From positions 105,479,001 through 105,543,000 of the forward strand of contig NC_133161.1 of NCBI RefSeq assembly GCF_040802235.1: a stretch of 64,000 bases of DNA, read 5' to 3'. This stretch comes from Manis javanica. Lineage: Eukaryota > Chordata > Mammalia > Pholidota > Manidae. Every line of letters begins with the position of its first letter. Position 1 is the first letter of the stretch. A program made the translations under genes and the position numbers. Under the pieces are notes generated by a model. That model searched no databases. It was not told the DNA's origin and saw nothing but the letters and a program-made list of their open reading frames with translations. Below, in pieces: positions 13,519 to 22,265 of this stretch.

Positions 13519-15151
13519 GAGGGGCGGAGCCAAGATGGCGGCGTGAGTAGAGCAGTGGAAATCTCCTCCCAAAAACACATAGAGCTATGAAAATATAACA
13601 AAGAAAAATCTTCCTAAAATAGAGACCACAGGACACAGGACAACATCCAGACCACATCCACACCTGCAAGAACCCAGCGCCTTGTGAAGGGGGTAAGATA
13701 CAAGCCCCAGCCCGGCGGGACCCGAGCGCCCCTCCCCCTGGCTCCCGGCGGGTGGAGAGAAACCGGAGCGGTTTTTTTTTTTTTTTTTTTGGCGAGCGCT
13801 TTTTGGAAGCCTTAGAGGGACGGGCCCCCGTTGCTGGGGAGGCAGGGTGGCGGGACCGGTGAGGAGGTGCCTGGGAACGGCGCCGGAGGACAAAGAATAT
13901 CCCGCGTTTCTCCCTGCGAGACCTGGGGGCGGGTGCCTGAGACCGGAGCCTGAGGACGGAGGAGGTCGCGCGTTTTTCCCCTTTTTTTTTTTTCTCTTTT
14001 TGGTGAGCGCTTTTTGGAAGCCTTGAAGGGACGGGGACCCCAGTGCTAGGGAGGCACGGTGGCGGGACTGGTGAGCGGGTGGCTGGGACCGGCGCCTGAG
14101 GACAAAGAATATCCCCCGTTTTTCCCTGCGGGACCGGTGGGCGGGTGCCTGAGACCGGCACTTGAGGACAGAGGAAATCGCGCGTTTTTCCCCTTTTTTT
14201 TTTCTCTTTTCTGCGAGTGCTTTTTGGAAGCCTAAAAGGGACAGGGACCCCGGTGCTAGGGAGGCAGGGCGGCGGGACTGGTGAGCGGGTGCCTGGGACC
14301 GGCACCTGAGGACAAAGAATATCCCGCATTTTTCCCTGTGGGACCGGTGGGTGGGTGCCTGAGACCAGCACCTGAGGACGGAAGAAATCGCGCGTTTTTT
14401 CCCTTTTTTTTCTCTCTTTTTGCCGAGTGCTTTTTGGAAGCCTTGAAGGGACAGGGAACCCGGTGCTAGGGAGGCAGGGCGGCGGGACTGGTGAGCGGGT
14501 GCGTGGGACCAGTGCCTGAGGACAAAGAATATTGAGCGTTCCTTCCCTGCGGGACCGGTGGGTGGGTGCTTTTTGGAAGCCTTGAAAGGACAGGGACCCT
14601 GGTGCTAGGGAGACAGGGCAGCAGGACCAGTGAGCGGGTGCCTGGGACCGACACCTGAGGACAAAAAAAAAAAAAAAAAAAAATCGCTTGTTTTTTCCTT
14701 TTTTTTCCTTTTTTTTTTCTCTTTGTTTCTGTTCCCTCTCTCATTGTTGCTGCTGTTGTTTTGGTTTGGAGAGTGCTTTTTGGAAATCTTAAAGGGGCAG
14801 GACAGGTCACTTAGACCAGAAGCAGGGAATCTGGGGATCTCTGGGCACTCTAACCCCCTGGGCAGCAGGGAGCACAGAGGCCCCTTACGGAGATAAATAG
14901 TCTCCTGGCTGCTCCCCCTCCAACGGGGCTCCACCATTTTGGAGGAACAGCCCCAGCCAGGCCAAGCCCACAGCAACAGCGGAGATAAACCCCAAAGCAA
15001 CTGGGCAGGAAGCAGAAGCCCTGTCTGCGCACAGCTGCCCAGCACAAGCTACTAGAGGTCGCTATTCTCCCAGGAAAAGGCTACAAACCAACAAGAAGGG
15101 AAGCTCTTCCAGCGGTCACTTGTACCAGCTCTGCAAACTATCTCTATCACC
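13519..15151 (+). promoter_or_regulatory. L1 5'UTR / internal promoter
   Basis: This GC-rich, CpG-rich leader starts with a gggcggagccaagatggcgg block at about 13522-13541 that includes a YY1-type site (caagatggc, 13531-13539), the usual start-site element of L1 promoters. Next comes a unique segment to about 13790, a monomer array to about 14790, and a unique segment up to the ORF1 ATG. Poly(T) (13772-13790) and poly(A) (about 14665-14683) runs interrupt it. Transcription from it is inferred by analogy with other L1s. Confidence 0.8.
13790..14790 (+). repeat. Array of about 210-bp monomers in the L1 5'UTR
   Basis: The landmark 'ctttttggaag' starts at 13799, 14010, 14220, 14430 and 14579, with a variant at 14776. 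Spacings are 211, 210, 210, 149 and 197 bp, so there are three near-identical full units plus a deleted and a diverged one. Each unit also holds an internal half repeat about 66 bp apart (for example 'gtgagcgggtgcctg' at 14281 and its variant at 14347). The layout parallels the monomer promoters of rodent L1s, but the sequence is not one I recognise from them. Confidence 0.9.
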
Positions 15152-16042
15152 ATGAAAAGGCAAAACTACAGGCAGACAAAGATCACAGAGACAACACCTG
15201 AGAAGGAGACAGACCTAACTAGTCTTCCTGAAAAAGAATTCAAAATAAAAATCATGAACATGCTGACAGAGATGCAGAAAAAAATGCAAGAGCAATGGGA
15301 TGAGATGCAGAGAAAAATGCAAGAGCAGTGGGATGAAGTCCGGAAGGAGATCACAGATGTCAGGAAAGAGATCACAGAAGTGAAACAATCCCTGGAAGGA
15401 TTTATAAGCAGAATGGATAAGATGCAAGAGGCCATTGAAGGAATAGAAGCCAGAGAACAGGAACGTATAGAAGCTGACATAGAGAGAGATAAAAGGATCT
15501 CCAGGAATGAAACAACACTAAGAGAAATATGTGACCAATACAAAAGGAAAAACATTCGTATTATAGGGATACCAGAAGAGGAAGAAAGAGGAAAAGGGAT
15601 AGAAAGTGTCTTTGAAGAAATAATTGCTGAAAACTTCCCCAAACTGGGGGAGGAAATAATCGAACAGACCATGGAATTATACAGAACCCCCAACAGAAAG
15701 GATCCAAGGAGGACAACACCAAGACACATAATAATTAAAATGGCAAGGATCAAGGACAAGGAAAGAGTTTTAAAGGCAGCTAGAGAGAAAAAGGTCACCT
15801 ATAAAGGAAAACCAATCAGGCTAACATCAGACTTCTCAACAGAAACCCTACAGGCCAGAAGAGAATGGCATGATATACTTAATGCAATGAAACAGAAGGG
15901 CCTTGAACCAAGGATACTGTATCCAGCACGACTATCATTTAAATATGATGGTGGGATCAAACAATTCCCAGACAAGCAAAAGCTGAGGGAATTTGCTTCC
16001 CACAAACCACCTCTACAGGGCATCCTACAGGGACTGCTCTAG
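15152..16042 (+). CDS. L1 ORF1 protein (RNA-binding nucleic-acid chaperone), intact
   Basis: 296 codons, ATG to TAG, no break. L1 ORF1p trimerises through an N-terminal coiled coil and coats L1 RNA in cytoplasmic ribonucleoprotein particles. Here residues about 30-125 are coiled-coil-like, about 132-215 form the RRM region (starting near 'NIRIIGIPEEEE', 134-145), and about 216-290 the C-terminal domain (with 'YKGKPIRLTSDFS', 217-229). The coiled coil contains back-to-back duplications: residues 41-51 repeat as 52-62, and 63-69 repeat as 70-76. At 296 aa it is shorter than the human protein (338 aa). The start follows a 'caccatga' context. It belongs to the L1 bounded by the 13504 and 22251 duplications. 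Confidence 0.93.
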   Translation: MKRQNYRQTKITETTPEKETDLTSLPEKEFKIKIMNMLTEMQKKMQEQWDEMQRKMQEQWDEVRKEITDVRKEITEVKQSLEGFISRMDKMQEAIEGIEAREQERIEADIERDKRISRNETTLREICDQYKRKNIRIIGIPEEEERGKGIESVFEEIIAENFPKLGEEIIEQTMELYRTPNRKDPRRTTPRHIIIKMARIKDKERVLKAAREKKVTYKGKPIRLTSDFSTETLQARREWHDILNAMKQKGLEPRILYPARLSFKYDGGIKQFPDKQKLREFASHKPPLQGILQGLL

Positions 16043-16237
16043 ATGGGAGCACCCCTAAAAAGAGCACAGAACAAAACACACAACATATGAAGAATGGAGG
16101 AGGAGGAATAAGAAGGGAGAGAAGAAAAGACTCTCCAGACAGTGTATATAACAGCTCAATAAGCGAGCTAAGTTAGGCAGTAAGATACTAAAGAAGCTAA
16201 CCTTGAACCTTTGGTAACCACGAATCTAAAGCCTGCA
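16043..16237 (+). other. L1 inter-ORF spacer
   Basis: A 195-bp purine-rich spacer between the ORF1 stop and the first ORF2 ATG. The ORF2 frame is already open from about 16211 without an ATG. ORF2 of L1 is translated by an unconventional reinitiation mechanism in other mammals. No promoter-like sequence is obvious here. Confidence 0.6.
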
Positions 16238-19200
16238 ATGGCAATAAGTACATATCTTTCAATAGTCACCCTAAATGTAAATGGACTTAATGCACCAATC
16301 AAAAGACATAGAGTAATAGAATGGATAAAAAAGCAAGACCCATCTATATGCTGCTTACAAGAAACTCACCTTAAACCCAAAGATAAGCATAGACTAAAAG
16401 TCAAGGGATGGAAAAACATATTTCAGGCAAACAACAGTGAGAAGAAAGCAGGGGTTGCAGTACTAATATCAGACAAAATAGACTTCAAAACAAAGAAAGT
16501 AACAAGAGATAAAGAAGGCCACTACATAATGATAAAGGGCTTAGTCCAACAAGAGGATATAACCATTCTAAATATATATGCACCCAATACAGGAGCACCA
16601 GCATATGTGAAGCAAATACTAACAGAACTAAAGAGGGAAATAGACTGCAATGCATTCATTGTAGGAGACTTCAACACACCACTCACCCCAAAGGATAGAT
16701 CCACCGGGCAGAAAATAAGTAAAGACACACAGGCACTGAACAACACACTAGAACAGATGGACCTAATAGACATCTATAGAACTTTACATCCAAAAGCAAC
16801 AGGATATACATTCTTCTCAAGTGCACATGGAACATTCTCCAGAATAGACCACATACTAGCTCACAAAAAGAGCCTCAGTAAATTCCACAATATTGAAATT
16901 CTACCAACCAATTTTTCAGACCACAAAGGTATGAAAGTAGAAATAAATTCTACAAAGAAAACAAAAAGGCTCACAAACACATGGAGGCTTAACAACATGC
17001 TACTAAATAATCAATGGATCAATGAACAAATCAAAATAGAGATCAAGGAATATATAGAAACAAATGACAACAACAACACTAAGCCCCAACTTCTGTGGGA
17101 TGCAGCGAAAGCAGTCTTAAGAGGAAAGTATATAGCAATCCAGGCACACTTGAAGAAGGAAGAACAATCCCAAATGAATAGTCTAACATCACAACTATTA
17201 AAACTGGAAAAAGAAGAACAAATGAGGCCTAAAGTCAGCAGAAGGAGGGACATAATAAAGATCAGAGAAGAAATAAACAAAATTGAGAAGAATAAAACAA
17301 TAGCAAAAATCAACGAAACCAAGAGCTGGTTCTTTGAGAAAATAAACAAAATAGATAAGCCTCTAGCCCAACTTATTAAGAGAAAAAGAGAGTCAACACA
17401 AATCAACATAATCAGAAATGAGAATGGAAAAATCACGACAGACTCCACAGAAATACAAAGAATTATTAAAGACTACTATGAAAACCTATATGCCAACAAG
17501 CTGGAAAACCTAGAAGAAATGGACAACTTCCTAGAAAAATACAACCTCCCAAGACTGACCAAGGAAGAAACACAAAAGTTAAACAAACCAATTACAAGCA
17601 AAGAAATTGAAACAGTAATCAAAAAACTACCCAAGAACAAAACCCCGGGGCCGGACGGATTTACCTCGGAATTTTATCAGACACACAGAGAAGACATAAT
17701 ACCCATTCTCCTTAAAGTGTTCCACAAAATAGAAGAAGAGGGAATACTCCCAAACTCATTCTATGAAGCCAACATCACCCTAATACCAAAACCAGGAAAA
17801 GACCCCACCAAAAAAGAAAATTACAGACCAATATCCCTGATGAATGTAGATGCAAAAATACTCAATAAAATATTAGCAAACAGAATTCAACAGTATATCA
17901 AAAGGATCATACACCATGACCAAGTGGGGTTCATCCCAGGGATGCAAGGATGGTACAACATTCGAAAATCCATCAACATCATCCACCACATCAACAAAAA
18001 GAAAGACAAAAACCACATGATCATCTCCATAGATGCTGAAAAAGCATTTGACAAAATTCAACATCCATTCATGATAAAAACTCTCAGCAAAATGGGAATA
18101 GAGGGCAAGTACCTCAACATAATAAAGGCCATATATGATAAACCCACAGCCAGCATTATACTGAACAGCGAGAAGCTGAAAGCATTTCCACTGAGATCGG
18201 GAACCAGACAGGGATGCCCACTCTCCCCACTGTTATTTAACATAGTACTGGAGGTCCTAGCCACGGCAATCAGACAAAACAAAGAAATACAAGGAATCCA
18301 GATTGGTAAAGAAGAAGTTAAACTGTCACTATTTGCAGATGATATGATACTGTACATAAAAAACCCTAAAGACTCCACTCCAAAACTACTAGAACTGATA
18401 TCGGAATACAGCAAAGTTGCAGGATACAAAATCAACACACAGAAATCTGTAGCTTTCCTATACACTAACAACGAATCAATAGAAAGAGAAATCAGGAAAA
18501 CAATTCCATTCACCATTGCATCAAAAAGAATAAAATACCTAGGAATAAACCTAACCAAGGAAGTGAAAGACTTATACTCTGAAAACTACAAGTCACTCTT
18601 AAGAGAAATTAAAGGGGACACTAATAAATGGAAACTCATCCCATGCTCATGGCTAGGAAGAATTAATATCGTCAAAATGGCCATCCTGCCGAAAACAATA
18701 TACAAATTTGATGCAATCCCTCTCAAATTACCAGCAACATTCTTCAATGAATTGGAACAAATAATTCAAAAATTCATATGGAAACACCAAAGACCCCGAA
18801 TAGCCAAAGCAATCCTGAAAAAGAAGAATAAAGTAGGGGGGATCTCACTCCCCAACTTCAAGCTCTACTACAAAGCCATAGTAATCAAGACAATTTGGTA
18901 CTGGCACAAGAACAGAGCCACAGACCAGTGGAACAGATTAGAGACCCCAGAAATTAACCCAAACATATATGGTCAATTAATATTTGATAAAGGAGCCATG
19001 GACATACAATGGCAAAATGACAGTCTCTTCAACAGATGGTGCTGGCAAAACTGGACAGCTACATGTAGGAGAATGAAACTGGACCATTGTCTAACCCCAT
19101 ATACAAAGGTAAACTCAAAATGGATCAAAGACCTGAATGTAAGTCACGAAACCATTAAACTCTTGGAAAAAAACATAGGCAAAAACCTCTTAGATATAAA

Positions 19201-20053
19201 CATGAGTGATCTCTTCTTGAACATATCTCCCCGGGCAAGGAAAACAACAGCAAAAATGAGCAAGTGGGACTACATTAAGCTGAAAAGCTTCTGTACAGCG
19301 AAGGACACCATCAATAGAACAGAAAGGAACCCTACAGTATGGGAGAATATATTTGAAAATGACAGATCTGATAAAGGCTTGACGTCCAGAATATATAAAG
19401 AGCTCACACGCCTCAACAAACAAAAAACAAATAACCCAATTAAAAAATGGGCAGAGGAACTGAACAGACAGTTCTCCAAAAAAGAAATACAGATGGCCAA
19501 GAGACACATGAAAAGATGCTCCACATCGCTAATTATCAGAGAAATGCAAATTAAAACTACAATGAGGTATCACCTCACACCAGTAAGGATAGCTGCCATC
19601 CAAAAGACAAACAACAACAAATGTTGGCGAGGCTGTGGAGAAAGGGGAACCCTCCTACACTGCTGGTGGGAATGTAAATTAGTTCAACCATTGTGGAAAG
19701 CAGTATGGAGGTGCATCAAAATGCTCAGAACAGACCTACCATTTGACCCAGGAATTCCACTCCTAGGAATTTACCCTAAGAACGCAGCAATCAAGTTTGA
19801 GAAAGACAGATGCACTCCTATGTTTATCGCAGCACTATTTACAATAGCCAAGAATTGGAAGCAACCTAAATGTCCATCTGTAGATGAATGGATAAAGAAG
19901 ATGTGGTACATATACACAATGGAATACTACTCAGCCATAAGAAGTGGAAAAATCCAACCATTTGCAGCAACATGGATGGAGCTGGACAGTATTATGCTCA
20001 GTGAAATAAGCCAAGCGGAGAAAGAGAAATACCAAATGATTTCACTCATCTGA
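16238..20053 (+). CDS. L1 ORF2 protein (endonuclease and reverse transcriptase), intact
   Basis: 1271 codons from the first ATG (16238). The frame is open 27 bp further upstream but lacks an earlier ATG. ORF2p nicks target DNA and primes reverse transcription of L1 RNA at the nick. Visible motifs: the apurinic-endonuclease-type domain with 'LNVNGLN' (about 12-18), catalytic Glu in 'QETH' (Glu42), 'GDFN' with Asp144 and Asn146, and 'SDH' (227-229). The RT domain has 'NYRPISLMN', 'SIDAEKAFD' and the active-site 'FADD' (699-702). A C-terminal cysteine/histidine cluster starts with 'CWRGC' (about 1129-1133). All key residues and the usual length are kept, so the enzyme is predicted to be functional, although this is not tested. 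Confidence 0.95.
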   Translation: MAISTYLSIVTLNVNGLNAPIKRHRVIEWIKKQDPSICCLQETHLKPKDKHRLKVKGWKNIFQANNSEKKAGVAVLISDKIDFKTKKVTRDKEGHYIMIKGLVQQEDITILNIYAPNTGAPAYVKQILTELKREIDCNAFIVGDFNTPLTPKDRSTGQKISKDTQALNNTLEQMDLIDIYRTLHPKATGYTFFSSAHGTFSRIDHILAHKKSLSKFHNIEILPTNFSDHKGMKVEINSTKKTKRLTNTWRLNNMLLNNQWINEQIKIEIKEYIETNDNNNTKPQLLWDAAKAVLRGKYIAIQAHLKKEEQSQMNSLTSQLLKLEKEEQMRPKVSRRRDIIKIREEINKIEKNKTIAKINETKSWFFEKINKIDKPLAQLIKRKRESTQINIIRNENGKITTDSTEIQRIIKDYYENLYANKLENLEEMDNFLEKYNLPRLTKEETQKLNKPITSKEIETVIKKLPKNKTPGPDGFTSEFYQTHREDIIPILLKVFHKIEEEGILPNSFYEANITLIPKPGKDPTKKENYRPISLMNVDAKILNKILANRIQQYIKRIIHHDQVGFIPGMQGWYNIRKSINIIHHINKKKDKNHMIISIDAEKAFDKIQHPFMIKTLSKMGIEGKYLNIIKAIYDKPTASIILNSEKLKAFPLRSGTRQGCPLSPLLFNIVLEVLATAIRQNKEIQGIQIGKEEVKLSLFADDMILYIKNPKDSTPKLLELISEYSKVAGYKINTQKSVAFLYTNNESIEREIRKTIPFTIASKRIKYLGINLTKEVKDLYSENYKSLLREIKGDTNKWKLIPCSWLGRINIVKMAILPKTIYKFDAIPLKLPATFFNELEQIIQKFIWKHQRPRIAKAILKKKNKVGGISLPNFKLYYKAIVIKTIWYWHKNRATDQWNRLETPEINPNIYGQLIFDKGAMDIQWQNDSLFNRWCWQNWTATCRRMKLDHCLTPYTKVNSKWIKDLNVSHETIKLLEKNIGKNLLDINMSDLFLNISPRARKTTAKMSKWDYIKLKSFCTAKDTINRTERNPTVWENIFENDRSDKGLTSRIYKELTRLNKQKTNNPIKKWAEELNRQFSKKEIQMAKRHMKRCSTSLIIREMQIKTTMRYHLTPVRIAAIQKTNNNKCWRGCGERGTLLHCWWECKLVQPLWKAVWRCIKMLRTDLPFDPGIPLLGIYPKNAAIKFEKDRCTPMFIAALFTIAKNWKQPKCPSVDEWIKKMWYIYTMEYYSAIRSGKIQPFAATWMELDSIMLSEISQAEKEKYQMISLI

Positions 20054-20435
20054 GGAGTATAGGAACAAAGGAAAAACTGAAGGAACAAAACAGCAGCAGA
20101 ATTACAGAACCCAAAAATGGACTAACAGGTACCAAAGGGAAAGGAACTGGGGAGGATGGGTGGGCAGGGAGGGATAAGGGGGGGGAAGAAGAAGGGGGGT
20201 ATTAAGATTAGCATGCATGGGGGGGAGGGAGAAAGGGGAGGGTGGGCTGCACAACACAGAGAGGACAAGTAGTGACTCTACCACATTTTGCTAAGCTGAT
20301 GGACAGTAACCGTAATGTGGTTGTTAGGGGGGACCTGATATAGGGGAGAGCATAGTAAACATAGTATTCTTCAGGTAAGTGTAGATTAAAAATTTAAAAA
20401 AAAAAAAAGAAAGAAAGAAAGAAAAGGGGGATTAC
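20054..20435 (+). other. L1 3'UTR and internal A-rich tail
   Basis: The 3'UTR shares its text with the other L1s in the window ('aacagcagcagaat' and 'atggactaaca' blocks). It carries a G-rich polypurine stretch at 20161-20247 with several runs of four or more G's, a known L1 3'UTR property that can form G-quadruplexes. The L1 body stops at about 20390, followed by A-rich sequence and (GAAA)n to about 20435. This internal tail is not followed by a target-site duplication, unlike the second poly(A) at 22228-22250. Confidence 0.8.
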
Positions 20436-20854
20436 TCCTTAACAGGATAAAACTATTGGTAAATCAAAGGTCAACGCATGCTTTAAATATCCTTAATGTT
20501 GATCACTTAAAGGGTGTCAGATGATCAGCTATGGAGGTACTCTTTTCTGATAATATTCCTTTCTCTTAATTAAAAAAAAAAAAAAAGCAGTTACTGTGTG
20601 CTGACCTCCAATGAGTTCTGCACAGTGGTATAGAGGGCATGTCATAGTGTGGGCAAAGGGTCTGTTTGTTTCTACGCAGAAGATCAAGGCCTAGCTTGGA
20701 TACCCAGAAAATGAACTAAGATACGATATGAGGAGGAGCTTCCGGCATCAGCACTCTCTGGAGGACTCGTGCCGGGGGATGATCATCAAAAAGCCTCCAC
20801 AGGGATCCGGACGATGCTGCGGTTGTGGCTGCATCCAGCCCACCGTCTCCTGGA

Positions 20855-21266
20855 CTTGCCATAAGAAGGAGGAGGGAGATGTCTAGGCTGGCAAGTGCAT
20901 ACAGTGAGACAACGAATCTGACTGGATCTGTACTGTTGGAACTCAACCAGGAGTTGGGAGGGGTGCAAGTTGTAGCACCCCAAAATTTCATGACTATAGA
21001 CTATCTATGGTTAAAAGAACATATGGGATGTGAACAGATCCCAGAAATGGGCTGCTTTAATTTGTCTTATGGTTCAAGTACAGTTGGACAATATCCATCA
21101 TATCATAGATAAATTTTCACAAATGCCTAGGGTGCCTAAATGGTTTTCTTGGCTTCACTGGAGATGGCTGGTAATTATAGATTTGCTTTGTTTATGTCAC
21201 CGTATTCCTATTATGTTAATATGTGTGTGCAAATTAGTTAGTAGTTTAAAACCTATACATACTTAA
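20855..21266 (+). pseudogene. Endogenous retroviral env (transmembrane subunit) remnant, broken
   Basis: A frame to 21112 holds a Leu/Gln/Glu-rich heptad-like stretch and, near 21028-21059, a cysteine cluster that resembles the loop after the immunosuppressive-domain region of retroviral transmembrane subunits. A hydrophobic stretch with several Cys residues (about 21165-21230), plausibly the membrane anchor, is in a different frame that ends at 21266. The frame change, the missing surface subunit and the lack of gag and pol mean it cannot make a working envelope. The retroviral class is uncertain. Confidence 0.5.
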
Positions 21267-21903
21267 GGTACTATACAAGAAGATATGTCAAAGAAATAAT
21301 CAATCCTCCCAAGTTTCCTTCATATGCTACATCTATAGCTTTTCTTCTTCCTTCCTAATTACAAACCTTAAATAGAATTCGTGCCTCATATCGAATTTAC
21401 CGAGTATCATAATTCCTCCAGGTGGTAAAGATACCTCGAGACAAGTGCTGGGCATAGAAGCCACAGGGCATAAATCTGCAAAGAAGTAAAAAGCTAACCT
21501 TTGCAAACAATATGGCTTCTCTCTCACTTACCAACTTTACATTTCCCTGTATGGCCCCGGAAGATGACTGGTTAGCCAGAGACGGGTAAGATTCCTCAAG
21601 GGAGGAACAACCTAAGACAGGCACAGTCGCAGGGGGGCCATCAGGTGAGAATTTGGGGATCAACAGAGGTGAGGCTCAGAACCTCACCCCCCCTGCTTTG
21701 AGAGAAATCTTCTGCATCCGTGGATGTCTTGCTGCCCTTGTCTAGCCTGGATTAATACTTAGTCCATAGGCACACACCTGATCATCTGATCATCTATATT
21801 TGCCTTCTTACAGCACTAAACTATGTTTTCTACCTTTATCTTGCATCTACCTACCACTTCAGCATTTTATTAAAAAGAAAAATAATAATAATAATAGGAG
21901 AAA

Positions 21904-22227
21904 TGTGGGATCAACATATAAATCAAGTACAAAAATCAAATGAATATTCATATTTGACCTGATGGTTTATAGGTCATATTGCATGATCAAAACCGAAAGT
22001 TTCTGTGATGAATGCCCTTGTACTGTTCACCATGTAAGAATTTATTCACTCTGTAAGAATTCGTTCACCATGTAAGAACTTGTTCGTTATGCTTCAGAAG
22101 ATTGGAGACTGACGAGAATTAGGCTTGAGATGGATTAATGATTGTACATTGAGCATTGACCCCCCCTATACTGAATTTTATTGTTGTTAACAACCATTTG
22201 ATCAATAAATATGAGAGATGCCCTCTC
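21904..22227 (+). mobile_element. ERV LTR, U3-R only, ending at its poly(A) site
   Basis: It starts with TGTGGGATCAAC right after an A/G-rich stretch, as expected at a polypurine tract-LTR junction. A tandem motif of the form (c)accatgtaagaa recurs three times at about 22029-22078. An AATAAA lies at 22204-22209 and poly(A) starts 18 bp after it. No U5 follows, so this copy came from a polyadenylated RNA, not from an integrated provirus. The family is not named here. Confidence 0.65.
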
Positions 22228-22250
22228 AAAAAAAAAAAAAAAAAAAAAAA

Positions 22251-22265
22251 AAAAGTGACTGGGTG
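22251..22265. repeat. Right target-site duplication of the young L1
   Basis: A perfect copy of the 15-bp sequence at 13504-13518. The four leading A's overlap the poly(A) tail, so the unambiguous match is 11 bp (gtgactgggtg). Confidence 0.93.

Larger units (their letters stand above)
20436..22227 (+). mobile_element. Non-L1 cargo: 3' part of an endogenous retrovirus (3' transduction)
   Basis: About 1.8 kb lying between the L1's own A-rich tail and the terminal poly(A). The first part (20436-20820) is unassigned and includes a 15-A run near 20572-20586. A broken retroviral env transmembrane-like region follows (20855-21266), then non-coding sequence, an A/G-rich possible polypurine tract (about 21872-21903), and LTR U3-R text (21904-22227). 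It sits inside the same target-site duplications as the L1. An alternative is a later separate insertion of ERV RNA into the L1 tail, which would leave nearly the same picture. Confidence 0.7.
13519..22250 (+). mobile_element. Young full-length LINE-1 with ERV-derived 3' cargo
   Basis: Order: 5'UTR (13519-15151), ORF1 (15152-16042), spacer, ORF2 (16238-20053), 3'UTR to about 20390, an A-rich tail with (GAAA)n, then about 1.8 kb of non-L1 DNA ending in about 25 or more A's, all inside one pair of perfect 15-bp target-site duplications. Both ORFs are open, the left end starts with the expected L1 5' text and a YY1-like caagatggc, and the duplications are identical, so the insertion is recent in evolutionary terms. 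It could be retrotransposition-competent, though that cannot be shown from sequence alone. The cargo suggests the source transcript read past the L1 poly(A) signal. Confidence 0.9.

Noticed and set aside
15166-15798. 210-codon antisense frame opposite L1 ORF1, and similar shadows opposite ORF2 (for example 18058-18558, 17011-17448)
   Set aside because: Antisense shadows of genuine L1 coding sequence. Leu/Ser/Phe-rich composition is typical of such shadows.
20436-22227. A standalone proviral insertion behind the L1
   Set aside because: No 5' LTR, gag, pol or U5, and it ends in poly(A). The only target-site duplication found encloses both L1 and this segment.
13504-22265. CRISPR array interpretation of the 210-bp repeats
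   Set aside because: Units are contiguous tandem monomers without spacers, inside a mammalian L1 5'UTR.
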